NCBI RefSeq assembly: GCF_028369105.1
Contig: NZ_JAQNDO010000001.1
Span: 4,370,501-4,434,500 of the forward strand
DNA length: 64,000 bases
Direction of reading: 5' to 3'
DNA from: Polyangium mundeleinium
Lineage (GTDB): Bacteria > Myxococcota_A > Polyangia > Polyangiales > Polyangiaceae
Part shown: positions 1 through 9,488 of the stretch, in pieces
Position numbering within the stretch: position 1 is the stretch's first letter
How the letters are laid out: each line of letters starts with the position of its first letter
Program-made: the position numbers and the translations under genes
Notes under the pieces: generated by a model
What the model saw: only the letters and a program-made list of their open reading frames with translations
What the model was told of the DNA's origin: nothing
The model's database searches: none

Positions 1-69
1 ACGCAAACGTCCAAACCTCCCATTCCGCCCACTTCTGTGCGTCGTCGCTCCGTGGTAAAAGCATCTCCC

Positions 70-1134
70 ATGCGACGCACCTCTCTCGTTCTTGTCGGTG
101 TGCTCTTTCTTCCCATCCTCGGTTGTTCGCTCGACACCAATGGCGCAATCCCGATCACCGGCGGGGGCGGCCAAGCAGGCAGCGGCGCGGGCGGAGGCGC
201 GAGTTCGAGCAGCGGGAGCGCGAGTTCGAGCAGCGGGAGCGCGGGCGCAGGCGGCGTCGGCGGGATGGGCGGCGCTGGCGGGATAGGCGGCGTTGGTGGC
301 GCTGGCGGAATGGGCGGCGTGGGCGGCGCCGGCGGAATGGGTGGCGCGGGCGGCCAGGGAGGCGTGGGCGGGGGCGGGCCGACGTGCCCCGTGGGCAGCA
401 CGCCCATGGTGCTCGTCGAAGGGCCCGAGGGGCCCTACTGCATCGACGCGACCGAGGTCACGAGCCTGCAATATTCGTTGTGGCTCGCCACGTTGCCGGC
501 GCCGAACACGCAAGATCCCTTGTGCGGCTGGAAAAACTCGTACATCCCGCGTTCGAGCGGCGCCAACTGCAACAACACCCATTACGATCCCATCACGAAG
601 CCCAACCATCCGGTGGCTTGTGTCGACTGGTGCGACGCGCGCGCCTTCTGCGCGGGCGTGGGCAAGCGCCTTTGCGGCGCGTTCGGGGACCAACCGCTCG
701 GTTATGACGAATTCAACGATTCCGCGAAGAGCGAGTGGACGTACGCCTGCTCCAACAAAGGGGAGAGGAACTTTCCGTACGGCGATGACTACGAAGAGAA
801 AAGGTGCGTCGACGATCCCTTCGACGGCACCCTGAACGCCGGTAACGGCAATTCCGAGCCGGTCAAGGCCGCCACGAACTGCAAGGGCGGTAACGGCTTC
901 TCGGGCCTCTTCGATATGTCCGGCAACGTATGGGAGTGGGAGGACGCATGCAAGCCCGCCGGAAACCCGGGGGATCCGAAAGACGATCAGTGCCGGGATC
1001 GGGGCGGCTCGTTCTGGGACCAGGAAAACCGGCTGTCTTGCACGTCTCTGTCGGTCGATCGCAGGCGAGACGTTTTCAACAAGAACCTCGGCATTCGCTG
1101 CTGCGCCGATCCCATCAACCTCGGCGTGCCCTGA
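70..1134 (+). CDS. FGE-sulfatase (SUMF1-like) domain lipoprotein
   Basis: Predicted exported lipoprotein of 354 residues. I chose the ATG at 70 over the upstream GTG at 37 because it begins a textbook lipoprotein signal (MRRTSLVLVG) with lipobox LPILGC and acylated Cys19. A Gly/Ala/Ser-rich low-complexity linker follows (about residues 30-110), common in myxobacterial surface lipoproteins. The rest matches the formylglycine-generating-enzyme fold (FGE-sulfatase family): an N-terminal YCIDATEVTS block, HPVACVDWCDA, KRLC, FDMSGNVWEW and the late RGGSFWD motif. Most bacterial members of this fold outside true FGEs are not sulfatase activators. Many Cys residues suggest a disulfide-stabilised extracytoplasmic domain. 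The substrate or partner cannot be inferred. Confidence 0.85.
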   Translation: MRRTSLVLVGVLFLPILGCSLDTNGAIPITGGGGQAGSGAGGGASSSSGSASSSSGSAGAGGVGGMGGAGGIGGVGGAGGMGGVGGAGGMGGAGGQGGVGGGGPTCPVGSTPMVLVEGPEGPYCIDATEVTSLQYSLWLATLPAPNTQDPLCGWKNSYIPRSSGANCNNTHYDPITKPNHPVACVDWCDARAFCAGVGKRLCGAFGDQPLGYDEFNDSAKSEWTYACSNKGERNFPYGDDYEEKRCVDDPFDGTLNAGNGNSEPVKAATNCKGGNGFSGLFDMSGNVWEWEDACKPAGNPGDPKDDQCRDRGGSFWDQENRLSCTSLSVDRRRDVFNKNLGIRCCADPINLGVP

Positions 1135-1146
1135 TTCGAAAGGATC

Positions 1147-1196
1147 AAGGGAAGCCTCGGAGGAGCGAATGGGGGCGCTCCACCGAGGTTTCCCTT
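1147..1196. terminator. Bidirectional hairpin terminator
   Basis: A long inverted repeat (arms 1147-1167 and 1176-1196, about 20 paired bases with two mismatches) lies between the convergent genes ending at 1134 and 1210. Its outer ends are AAGGGAA and TTTCCCTT, so it can serve both strands. Confidence 0.65.
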
Positions 1197-1209
1197 GTTC
1201 CGTGATCGT

Positions 1210-1578
1210 TCAGGCCGCGGCCGTGAGCTTCGAGCGCAGGTAGCGGGAGACCTCGTCGAGCTCGTAGGGCTTCGGGACAAACCCGATCGCGCCGCACTCC
1301 GTCCGTTCGAGCTGGCGTTGCGAGAGCGGATACGCGCTCGTGAGAATGATGCGGGCCCGCGGGAAGCCGTGGCGGATCTCCCGGGCCAGATCCAGGCCGT
1401 TGAGCTCCGGGATCATGAGATCGACCATCACCACGTCGTACCCTTGCTTGTCGTCGAGGTGGTCTTTGACCTCCTGGGCAGACGTTGCGAGGGCGACCCG
1501 GTAACCTTCGAGGCGCAATGCCAGCGAAAGAGAACGGCGCTGTGTACTTTCGCTGTCCACGATGAGCACGCTGGGCAT
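1210..1578 (-). CDS. Stand-alone response regulator receiver protein
   Basis: A 122-residue CheY-like receiver with no output domain. The acidic pocket is Asp8 (weakly, in VLIVDSES), the phospho-acceptor is Asp53 in VVMVDLMIPELNG, Thr80 lies in IILTSAYP and the conserved Lys is Lys103 in PKPYE. The second acidic residue of the usual DD pair is replaced by Ser9, with Glu10 next to it. It probably relays phosphate from a histidine kinase to another partner. No kinase gene is adjacent, so its partner is unknown. Confidence 0.88.
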   Translation of the reverse strand: MPSVLIVDSESTQRRSLSLALRLEGYRVALATSAQEVKDHLDDKQGYDVVMVDLMIPELNGLDLAREIRHGFPRARIILTSAYPLSQRQLERTECGAIGFVPKPYELDEVSRYLRSKLTAAA

Positions 1579-1792
1579 GTCTCACCTCCCTCCCGTCGGG
1601 CTCGAAAAAGGAACGAGGGACGTACTAGCAAAGGCCGGGCCAAGATCCTCTGCGCCGTAGGAGGGGGCGGATCCCGGGCATTTCGGGGGGGTAGAACGGT
1701 TGACCAGGGTAGGATGGGGACGGACGCGTTTCACCCTTGAAATCCTGGGCCACCTTCCGGTTTTCGTCTTCGCGATCCAGGGCGCTGGATCT

Positions 1793-3349
1793 TCAGGGCC
1801 GGGCGGGGGCCGCGGCGGCGGGCAGCGTGCGGGTCCGGGCGAAGCGGCGCGTCGGGTCCACGACCTTCACCTCGCCGAACCTTTGCAAGATCGGGCCCAC
1901 GCTCGTAGCGTCGCCCGAGACCACGACGACGGCGTGGCCGGAGCGCACATGCTCGGCGAAGGCCTTCGCCGCGGCCTCGGGGGCCATGGCGCGGATGGCA
2001 GCGATGCGCTCGTCGAGGGCCTCGTCGGGCAACCCGCGGGATCCGAGGTCGCAGAGCTCGTCGGCACGCGCGCCGGGTCGGCTCGTGCTCACCGCGCGGA
2101 CGCTGCCGAGGAAACGCGCGGCGTTTTCCATTTCGCGCGAGCTCGGCGCCTCCTGGGTGAGGGCGCGGAGCGCTGCGAGCACCGCCGTGAGGGCCTCGCC
2201 GGTGCTCTCGTGGTTCATCTTCGTGTACACGTAAAACGCAGACGGCCCGTTCGCGAACGGCACGGTCTCCGTGAAGACGTGCGAGGCGAGCCCCCGTTTG
2301 TCGCGCAAATCGAGAGCGAGCCTGCCCGTGGCCGCGCCGCCGAGGACCGCGGCGGCGGCGACGAACCCCGCGTAGCTCGGCTCTGACTCCTTGGGCCCGA
2401 GCGATCCCACGACCATCTCGCTTTGCGTGCTGCCGGGCCTGTCGACGAGCGTGATCTTCGTCGACTCCGGGGGCATCGGATCCGTGAAGGAGAGGGCGGG
2501 GGCGGCCCTCCCGGAGAGCCCGCCAAGGTGTTTTTCCGCGACCTTGCGGACCTCGTCCGCGGGCACGTCGCCGGTGATCGCCGCGATCATGTTTTTCGGG
2601 ACGAAATACCGGCGATGGTATTCCTTGCAATCGGCGGGCTTGATCTGCCCGATCTCCTCGGCCATCGCGTCGAACGAGGCATACGGATGGTGCTCGCTCG
2701 GGAGCGCGAAGAGGTCGCGGTGCAGCATCATCCAAGCGCCCCAGGCGCCGTCGCTGCGTGCTTTTTCTGCGGCGCGTTCGGCGAGCGCGCCCTGCACGCG
2801 CTCGATCTCCTTCGGATCGAGGCGCGGGCGGCCGAGGACGGAGGCGAGCTCCTCGGCCGCCTCGGCGAGGCGGGACCCGGGCACCGAAATGCCGTACACC
2901 ACCCGATCCGCATTCAGGTCCACCGACAAACTCGCCCCGAGCCCCTCCAGGCGTTTTCGCAGCTCGATCGCATCGAGCGCCCCCGCCCCCGACGAAGCCA
3001 CGGCCCGCGCGCAGACCGCCGCGAGGCCCGTCCGTTCCCCATCCACCGCGGTGCCCGCAAGCACGGCGATCCGCAGGTGCACCACGGGCACCGCGCGATC
3101 GAGCAAGCTCACGACACGCAGGCCATTCTTCAGCTCGATCCAGGTAGTCTTCGGCGTGGCAAACGGCCTCGGCGGCGCGGAATCGGGCGACGGCTCCTTC
3201 GGGTCCGAGGCGGCTTGTGGCTCCTTCGGCTTCGCATCGGCCGTCTTGGCGGGCGGAGGCGTATGCAGCGGCGGGGGCGCGACGGTTTGGCCGGGACAAC
3301 CCGCGACGAGGAAGGCGAAAAGCCCGAGGGCATACGCGCGCCGCTTCAT
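1793..3349 (-). CDS. M16-family peptidase-like lipoprotein, non-catalytic
   Basis: A 518-residue lipoprotein (MKRRAYALGLF, lipobox LVAGC) with a Pro/Lys-rich linker and two M16 (pitrilysin/MPP-like) half domains. The position that carries HxxEH in active members reads GLAAVCARAVASS, so no zinc ligand is present. In known M16 heterodimers one subunit often has the glycine-rich loop but no zinc. The ATG overlaps the stop of the upstream M16 gene as ATGA, so the two are translationally coupled and very likely form one envelope complex. Confidence 0.85.
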   Translation of the reverse strand: MKRRAYALGLFAFLVAGCPGQTVAPPPLHTPPPAKTADAKPKEPQAASDPKEPSPDSAPPRPFATPKTTWIELKNGLRVVSLLDRAVPVVHLRIAVLAGTAVDGERTGLAAVCARAVASSGAGALDAIELRKRLEGLGASLSVDLNADRVVYGISVPGSRLAEAAEELASVLGRPRLDPKEIERVQGALAERAAEKARSDGAWGAWMMLHRDLFALPSEHHPYASFDAMAEEIGQIKPADCKEYHRRYFVPKNMIAAITGDVPADEVRKVAEKHLGGLSGRAAPALSFTDPMPPESTKITLVDRPGSTQSEMVVGSLGPKESEPSYAGFVAAAAVLGGAATGRLALDLRDKRGLASHVFTETVPFANGPSAFYVYTKMNHESTGEALTAVLAALRALTQEAPSSREMENAARFLGSVRAVSTSRPGARADELCDLGSRGLPDEALDERIAAIRAMAPEAAAKAFAEHVRSGHAVVVVSGDATSVGPILQRFGEVKVVDPTRRFARTRTLPAAAAPARP

Positions 3350-4728
3350 CGCGACCCCTCCGCCACGCTCGCGACGTTGCCCGCAGAGGCCGGCTTCGGC
3401 CGCGTCTCGATCACGGTTCGACGTTTCGCCACGAGATACTGTGCCGCGGCTTTTTGCACGTCCGCCGGCGTCACACTGGCGAGCCGCTCGAGCTCGCGCC
3501 CGATCACCCGCGCGTCGCCATTCCAGAGCTCGTGCTTGCCGAGCTCCACGGCGCGATTCCGATTCGACGCGAGGCCGAGGACGAACGCCGCTTCGAGCCT
3601 CTTTCGCGCCCGGATCGTCTCCGCCTCCGTGGGGGGCGCGTCGGCGAGCTCCTTCAGCGCCGCGTCGACCCGCTTCTCCACCTCTGGAACGGTCGCATTC
3701 TGCGCGAGCCGCACCTCGACGTGGAAGAGCCCCGGCCCGCGGCCGAACCGCGCATCGACCTCGGCCCGCGCCTCCGTCGCGAGCGCGTCCGCGCGCACGA
3801 GGCGCGAGACGAGCCGCGAGCCCTCGCCGTCGCCGAGGATCACCTGCGCGAAGCGGAGCGCGTCGTGCTCGCGTGTCCCGAGCTTGGGCATCACGAATCC
3901 ATACGAGAGCGCCGGCGCGCGGGCGAGCGCGTCTTCGACGACCTCACGCCGCTCCGCCGTCTGCTCGGGCACGGTGGGCTCGGCGAAGGGTTTGGCCTGG
4001 ATACGCGCAATGCCGTCGAAATGACGGTGCACGAGGGACATGGCCATGTCGGGGTCAAAATCCCCCGAGATCCCGAGCACGGCGGTGTTCGGGCCGAAAT
4101 GCGCCGCGTGGAAGGCGCGGACCGCGGCGAGATCCGCACGCGCGCGATCCGCGCCCGATGTCCCGTGCGCATACGCCGGACATCCCTCGAACGCGAGCGC
4201 GCCGAGCCGGGCATCCGCTTTTCCGTAGGGCACGTGATCCACGATGGCGAGGGCCTTGCCATCGGCGTCGATCGCCGCTTGGTCGAGGTTGACGCTCCGC
4301 ATGCGCTCGGCTTCGAGCCAGAGGCCGACCGCGAGCTCGTTTTCGGGGACGATCATCGAATACGTCGTCCGATCGACCGTGCTCTTCGCCGTGACGAACC
4401 CGCCGCGCGCGGCGACGAGGGATTCGAATTCGCCCGCGGCGAGGTTTTTCGTTGCGCCGAACAGGAGGTGTTCGAAGAGCCGGACGAACCCGCCCTCGCC
4501 TTGTGCCTCGTCCCGCGAGCCGACGTCGTAGGTGACGGCGATGGCCACTGCGTTCGAGGCGTGATCCACGTTCATCACGACCCGCAGGCCGTTGTCGAGC
4601 GTGGCGCGCTGGATCGCGAGGCGCAGCGCCGGGGGCGGATCGGCTTTGGGAGGAGCGGCGAGCGCGGGCGTGGGCGCGGCGAGGAGCGCGAGCGCGACGA
4701 ACGACGGGCGCGGGGAGGGAAAGCGCAT
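3346..4728 (-). CDS. M16-family peptidase-like secreted protein with altered zinc motif
   Basis: Start chosen at the ATG at 4728 (MRFPSPRPSF, then a hydrophobic stretch ending PALA), giving a 460-residue protein with a cleavable signal peptide; an upstream in-frame GTG/ATG at 4767 would hide it. The fold is clear: NGLRVV, YDVGSRDE, then FVRLFEHLLFGAT where active enzymes have HFLEH. The first zinc His is Arg83 while Glu86 and His87 remain. The third zinc Glu, expected about 76 residues on, is not evident near GKALAIVDH. It is the first gene of a coupled pair with the M16-like lipoprotein, so the pair may be structural or chaperone-like instead of proteolytic. Confidence 0.84.
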   Translation of the reverse strand: MRFPSPRPSFVALALLAAPTPALAAPPKADPPPALRLAIQRATLDNGLRVVMNVDHASNAVAIAVTYDVGSRDEAQGEGGFVRLFEHLLFGATKNLAAGEFESLVAARGGFVTAKSTVDRTTYSMIVPENELAVGLWLEAERMRSVNLDQAAIDADGKALAIVDHVPYGKADARLGALAFEGCPAYAHGTSGADRARADLAAVRAFHAAHFGPNTAVLGISGDFDPDMAMSLVHRHFDGIARIQAKPFAEPTVPEQTAERREVVEDALARAPALSYGFVMPKLGTREHDALRFAQVILGDGEGSRLVSRLVRADALATEARAEVDARFGRGPGLFHVEVRLAQNATVPEVEKRVDAALKELADAPPTEAETIRARKRLEAAFVLGLASNRNRAVELGKHELWNGDARVIGRELERLASVTPADVQKAAAQYLVAKRRTVIETRPKPASAGNVASVAEGSR

Positions 4729-4781
4729 GGGCCCGCGTTTCTTACCACGCGGGACCGCGGGACTCAACGCGCGGGGCTTCT

Positions 4782-5891
4782 TCAGCGGCTCTCGCCCGCG
4801 CGCACGCTCGCGAGCCTGTCGTAATGGCGATAGCCGAGCTTCGAGAGGACCTCGGGCGGCGCGAGGCCGATATCGACCAGCGTCTTGATATCGTACGTGC
4901 CCGCCAGGACCGGCGGCCGATAGGCCGTCATCGTTTCCCGGGTCTGGAACGGGGGCAACGGGAAGAGGCGCGTATCGGTGTGCACATGGACGAAATGGGC
5001 CATCGAGGTGCGTGCATACCCTGGGGTCTTCGGCGCGGTGATCACGTGGGGCGTGGCGAGCAGGCGCCCCCCGGTCAGGATCTCGAGCTGCTGGCCCACC
5101 TGGGCCACGATGCAGCCCGGCGGCGCGGTGCCCGGCACGAGCTCACCGCCGGGACGACCCTCCGAGCCCCGCGTGCGCAAAAAGAGCCCGCTCCGGTCGT
5201 CGGGCCGTGCGCAGCGATTCTGATCCCGGTCGAGGAACCAGCCGCCCGGCAGGAGCGTGAGCAAGTTGAAATCGGTATGCTCCTCGCCCCAGAGGACGCC
5301 GCTCTCGCATTGCTGCGCGTCGAGCGGCAGATACTTGAGCGCGCGCGTGACGTGGGGGGCGCCGCGGGTCACGTCCACGAAGGTCTCGCGCGGCAAAGAG
5401 AGCGCGTCGGCGCACGCGCGGAGGAGCGCGAGGCCGGCCTCGTGCAGGGCAAGTCCGATTGCCTCGTAAAACGTGCGGAAGTGCGGCCGGTTTTCGGGCC
5501 ACACGTTCGGCGGATGGATCTCGGGGTAGAGCTCGGCCGCGACGGGATCGACGTCGATGGGCGCGGCAAACCAGCACTCCTTGAAATCCGGCTGACCCCC
5601 GGCGACGACGGCCTTCTCGGTGTTCGGCGGGGTGTATCCGCGCTGGAACCAGAGGTCGGCGCGGGCCCAGCGGCGCTTCTCGGCCTCCGGGAGCGCGGTG
5701 AGCGCGAGGAACTCGGTGTAGAACGCATCGAGCGCGGCGGGGTCGATGCCGTGGTTTTTCACGTACACGAGCCCGTACCGGCCGAGCCCACGCGCGATCG
5801 CAGCGGCGGCCCGTGTTTCGCGCTCGACGTCGCCGGAGCCGACGTCCTGGAGATCGAGAATGGGGATATCGTCGTGGAGCGTGCCGGTCAT
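4782..5891 (-). CDS. 2-oxoglutarate/Fe(II)-dependent oxygenase (isopenicillin N synthase-like)
   Basis: A 369-residue cytosolic enzyme of the isopenicillin N synthase / 2OG-Fe(II) oxygenase family. The N-terminal DIOX_N-like part starts IPILDLQDV and has GLVYVKNHGID. The jelly-roll core has the metal triad HTD (EEHTDFNLLTLL) plus a distal His in LLATPHVI, and the 2-oxoglutarate-binding RxS in YARTSMAHF. Family members hydroxylate or desaturate small molecules, including hormones, amino acids and secondary metabolites. No biosynthetic genes are adjacent, so the substrate is unknown. It stands alone between the M16 pair and the Cys-rich lipoproteins, all on the minus strand. Confidence 0.9.
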   Translation of the reverse strand: MTGTLHDDIPILDLQDVGSGDVERETRAAAAIARGLGRYGLVYVKNHGIDPAALDAFYTEFLALTALPEAEKRRWARADLWFQRGYTPPNTEKAVVAGGQPDFKECWFAAPIDVDPVAAELYPEIHPPNVWPENRPHFRTFYEAIGLALHEAGLALLRACADALSLPRETFVDVTRGAPHVTRALKYLPLDAQQCESGVLWGEEHTDFNLLTLLPGGWFLDRDQNRCARPDDRSGLFLRTRGSEGRPGGELVPGTAPPGCIVAQVGQQLEILTGGRLLATPHVITAPKTPGYARTSMAHFVHVHTDTRLFPLPPFQTRETMTAYRPPVLAGTYDIKTLVDIGLAPPEVLSKLGYRHYDRLASVRAGESR

Positions 5892-5966
5892 GGCGCGGGG
5901 ACTACCACGGGTGGGGGAGGTGGTGCAACGGGGGTGTGAGGACCGGGATGTGGTTTGGGACGGCGG

Positions 5967-6848
5967 TCAAGGCGCGGCGCAGAAGCCGTTCATGCAATTG
6001 TTGCTGTAGCACTCGACGTTCAGGGTGCAGGTGTCGCCAACATTCCTGATGCATGTCTTCTGGCCGTCCATGTCGGGATCAGCGCAACGGGTGGACGCAC
6101 ACTCAGCGCTGGAGGCGCACGGTCGCCCCAATGCTTTGAGGCAGGGTCCAAGGAGGCCTGGGCATGCCTCACCCTCGCTGGCGAGGCATGCCTCACTCAT
6201 ACCGTAGTGCAAATCTTCGCCATACTTTTCGACTGCGGCGCATTCTCCGGCGAGCCCGTCGATGTTGCATGCGACGCACGCTATGTCGCACGCTTCGCCG
6301 CAGCAAACGCCATCTACGCAGAAGGTCGTTTTGCAGTCCGTGCCCGCGAGGCAAGTCTTCCCCTGCGAGCATGGCGCGCAATGTGCGCCGCCACAATCCA
6401 TATCCGTCTCGTCGCCATTCACGAGCCCGTCGTCACAACTCTTGCAGGTATTATCGAAGCAGTACCCATCCACGCCGCAATGCTGGTTCACCAGACACTC
6501 GACACATTGCCCTGCGCCATCGCAGAGGCCCGCTGCGCAAATATCGCCCGCCGGCTTCGCCAGGCAATTGCTTGGTGAGCCCGCCTCGGTCTTGCACGTG
6601 TAGCAAGCATCCACCGAGCATGACGTGCAGCCGTCGCTGCCCGTTTGGTTCCCATCGTCGCAGGTCTCGTCCGGGTCGAGGATGCCGTCGCCGCACGCTG
6701 GCGGCACGGAGCCCCCCGCGCCGCCGGCTCCTCCGTTGCTCGGATCGACGAGCACGTACTCGTCCAGCCCGAGGATCTGGCCACAGCCGACCCCGAGCAA
6801 CCCAAGGGTCACAAACCATCCGCAAATCCGCGCGTAAGCTCCGTTCAC
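5967..6848 (-). CDS. Myxobacterial Cys-rich repeat lipoprotein
   Basis: A 293-residue lipoprotein (lipobox LGVGC). The GTG start at 6848 has GAGGT five bases upstream. After a Gly/Ala linker comes the Myxococcus cysteine-rich repeat (CGDGILDPDETCDDGN, TIGR02232-like), then more small disulfide modules including CDDGLVNGDETDMDCGG and a C-terminal CYSNNCMNGFC. These are predicted surface-exposed modules held by disulfides. Function is unknown in the family. It is a tandem paralogue of the gene at 6977-7840, and a related protein is encoded at 50308-51147. Confidence 0.85.
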   Translation of the reverse strand: MNGAYARICGWFVTLGLLGVGCGQILGLDEYVLVDPSNGGAGGAGGSVPPACGDGILDPDETCDDGNQTGSDGCTSCSVDACYTCKTEAGSPSNCLAKPAGDICAAGLCDGAGQCVECLVNQHCGVDGYCFDNTCKSCDDGLVNGDETDMDCGGAHCAPCSQGKTCLAGTDCKTTFCVDGVCCGEACDIACVACNIDGLAGECAAVEKYGEDLHYGMSEACLASEGEACPGLLGPCLKALGRPCASSAECASTRCADPDMDGQKTCIRNVGDTCTLNVECYSNNCMNGFCAAP

Positions 6849-6976
6849 CGGTACCTCGAGATCTCCGGACGTACGCTAGCGGAGCTTCAGGCGGGCGTGA
6901 AGAGAGACGAAAGATGCGTAGGGGGGGCGGGTGGGGAATGGTGCGCGGGGGGGCTCATCGAGCCCCCGCGGCTACG

Positions 6977-7840
6977 TCACATGGCGCAGGCGCCGTCCAT
7001 GCAATTGTTGCTCGCGCATTCGCTGGCCGCCGAGCATGGCTCGCCGTTGTTCTTCACGCACGTCTTTGTTCCGTCCAAGTCGGGGTCTTTGCAGTTGACG
7101 GTCGCACACTCGGGGTTATTTGTGCAGCTCTGGCCCACCGCCTTCCCGCATGTTCCGAGGCCCGAGCACTCTTCGCCCTCAGCTGCGAGACACGCCTCAC
7201 CCATTCCGTAGCTCGGGTCTTCGGCGTACTTGGGGATGGCGCTGCACTCGCCGATTGTGCCTGCCAGGCTGCACGAAAAACATGCGTCGTCGCATGCGCC
7301 GTCACAGCACACGCCATCCGCGCAGAACGTCGACGTGCAATCCGCGCCCACGACGCACGTCTTGCCCTGCTCGCAGAGCCCGCAATGCGTGCCACCACAA
7401 TCGACGTCCGTCTCGTCGCCGTTCTTCACGGTATCGTCGCACGCCGCGCACGCGTCCTGGAAGCAATACCCAGTGCCGCACTGAGAATTGTCGATGCACT
7501 CGACGCACTGGCCCGCTTCATTGCAGAGCTTCGTCCCCTCACACGCCTCGCCCGCAGCTTTCGGCGTGCACGCGCTCGGCGCGTTCGCGTCACACGTGTA
7601 ACACGCGTCCACCGCGCAGGCGGAGCAGCCGTCGCCGTCCGTGTTGTTCCCGTCGTCGCACGTCTCGCCCATGTCGAGGATGCCGTCGCCGCAGCTCGAC
7701 GCCATCCCTCCCGAGCCGCCGTTGCCCGCGCCGCCCGTCGTATCCGGCGGAAGCGGGGCGTCGTCGGGACAACCCGCGAGCGCTGCCATCAGCGCGCCGA
7801 GGGTCAAAGCCAAGGTCATCGATGATCCGTACCGATTCAT
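6977..7840 (-). CDS. Myxobacterial Cys-rich repeat lipoprotein, tandem paralogue
   Basis: A 287-residue lipoprotein (MNRYGSSMTLALTLGALM, lipobox LAGC) with a short Gly-rich linker and the same order of modules as the gene at 5967-6848: CGDGILDMGETCDDGNN, CYTCD, KNGDETDVDCGGTHC, CFSCSLAG, and a C-terminal CASNNCMDGAC. The 128-base spacer and end-to-end similarity suggest a tandem duplication. Expected at the cell surface; function unknown. Confidence 0.85.
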   Translation of the reverse strand: MNRYGSSMTLALTLGALMAALAGCPDDAPLPPDTTGGAGNGGSGGMASSCGDGILDMGETCDDGNNTDGDGCSACAVDACYTCDANAPSACTPKAAGEACEGTKLCNEAGQCVECIDNSQCGTGYCFQDACAACDDTVKNGDETDVDCGGTHCGLCEQGKTCVVGADCTSTFCADGVCCDGACDDACFSCSLAGTIGECSAIPKYAEDPSYGMGEACLAAEGEECSGLGTCGKAVGQSCTNNPECATVNCKDPDLDGTKTCVKNNGEPCSAASECASNNCMDGACAM

Positions 7841-7883
7841 TTGGAGATTCCAACCTCTCGTTCGTCAGGGCATCGGCCCTCGA

Positions 7884-9305
7884 TCAAAAGCTTCCCTTCA
7901 CCACGACACCACCCGGCGTCACGTGGAGGGATGCAGAAGGCTGCGACTTCTTGCCCGTGAATGCGTAAACGGCCGTACCGGCGCCGATGACCCCCGCGCC
8001 GATCAGCGTCACGAGCGCCGTGGTCCCGAGCGCCGCGCTCGTGCTCTGCCCATCGCGGAAATCACTCACGCATTGCTGATTCGCCCGGACGCACCTGTTC
8101 GTCTCCCAGGCGTCATAGCTGTTCGAATCGACCACCGAGTACCCAATGAACGTCCCGAGGCTCACGAGCGCGAGTCCACCCGCAATGCCCGCGCCCGCGA
8201 AGATCAGCGTCTTGTTCCGCGCCGGCGGCGGGGGCGGCGGCGGAGGCAGGGGTTTGGCCACGGGCTGCGGCGGGGGCGTGACCGCGAGCGGCACCGTGGT
8301 CTCGGCGCCGGCTGCGACCGTGAGCTCTTTCTTGGCCTCCGGCATCCCTTCCTTGCGCGCCGTGAGGATACGCGGGCCGGGCTCCACGAAGACCGCGCCG
8401 CTGAGCGGCGACGTCCCCACAGGCTTGCCATCGACCTGCACCTCGGACCCGTCCACGTCGACGCTCACGATCACCGTGCCGACCTTGGATTTCGCCTCGG
8501 CGAACATCTTTTCGGCCGCCTGACGATCCTCCGGCTTCGCCGCCTGGCCTTCGCGCAGGAAATACGAGAGGTGCTCCGCCGCGTCGCGCGGCTTTCCAAG
8601 CTGCATCTCGGAGCGCGCGAGGGCGAGCGCAATCTCCGCGTTCGGCTTGATCCGGAACGCGGCGTCGAGCGCCTCGCGGGCCTTGTCGTGCTGGCCGGCC
8701 TTCTGCGCGCGCAGGCCTTCTTCGAGTTTTTTCGCCGCTTCCTTCTCCGGATCGGCGGCGGGCGCAGCGGGCGCCTTTGCATCGGCGCCAGCCTGCGCCT
8801 TCCCGTCCGGCGTCGCGGCATCCTTTTTCGGATCGGGCGTCGCGGCTTGCGCCTTTGCATCCGCCGGCGCGGCGGGAGCCTTTGCCCCCGGCGGCGAGGC
8901 CGGAGGCGGAGCGGCGGGGGGCGCGGCCTGGGCTTTGGCGCCTGCCGGAGGCGCGGCCGGCGGAGCGGCGGGGGGCGCAGCCTGAGCTTTTGCGCCTGCC
9001 GGAGGCGTGGCCGGTGCTGCGGCCGGTGCAGCTGCCGGGGCCTTCGCGCCTGCCGGTGACGCAGCGGCCGGAGGCGCCGCCGGGGCCGTCGCCGGGGCGG
9101 CCGGCGCCTTTGCAGCCGGGGGCGGCGCGGCGGGTGCCGCAGACTTCGCAGGCAATGCCCCGCCCGACTTCGGCGCGTCTGCTGCGGCGGGGGAAGCCAC
9201 GCTCACCAGCGCCGCCGCGAGCCCGAGCGCGGCCCACGCCGCGCGACCCTGTTTCGTTGTGCGCCGGACCTCACCGTCCGGTTGAGCCAACCATCGTCGT
9301 TTCAT
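7884..9305 (-). CDS. PEGA/TPR secreted protein with Ala/Pro-rich linker
   Basis: A 473-residue exported protein. A hydrophobic segment ending SPAAA at about residue 41 looks like a signal peptide. About 120 residues of Ala/Pro/Lys low complexity, built from short imperfect repeats such as PPAGAKAQAAPPAA, follow. Then come a TPR-like helical pair (EEGLRAQKAGQHDKARE; residues about 175-250), a PEGA-type beta domain (VDVDGSEVQVDGKPVG), a polyproline stretch, and two hydrophobic segments separated by a short loop with two Cys. This architecture is common in Polyangiales and its role is unknown. An Ala/Pro linker would let the TPR part reach across the periplasm. Confidence 0.75.
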   Translation of the reverse strand: MKRRWLAQPDGEVRRTTKQGRAAWAALGLAAALVSVASPAAADAPKSGGALPAKSAAPAAPPPAAKAPAAPATAPAAPPAAASPAGAKAPAAAPAAAPATPPAGAKAQAAPPAAPPAAPPAGAKAQAAPPAAPPPASPPGAKAPAAPADAKAQAATPDPKKDAATPDGKAQAGADAKAPAAPAADPEKEAAKKLEEGLRAQKAGQHDKAREALDAAFRIKPNAEIALALARSEMQLGKPRDAAEHLSYFLREGQAAKPEDRQAAEKMFAEAKSKVGTVIVSVDVDGSEVQVDGKPVGTSPLSGAVFVEPGPRILTARKEGMPEAKKELTVAAGAETTVPLAVTPPPQPVAKPLPPPPPPPPARNKTLIFAGAGIAGGLALVSLGTFIGYSVVDSNSYDAWETNRCVRANQQCVSDFRDGQSTSAALGTTALVTLIGAGVIGAGTAVYAFTGKKSQPSASLHVTPGGVVVKGSF

Positions 9306-9488
9306 GCGCCGGCATTGGAACGCACCCCCGCGCCGTTCACAAGAAAAAAGGTACGCCTATTCCGTGCCCCAGGCTTCCGTCCGCGTCGACCCCCGGTCGT
9401 CCCACCCTCCAGCCAATCCACGGCACACGTGTCCCATGGCAGAAGAATATTTCGGTGGTGGTTTGTCGCACCTTATTGTTGTCGTCAT

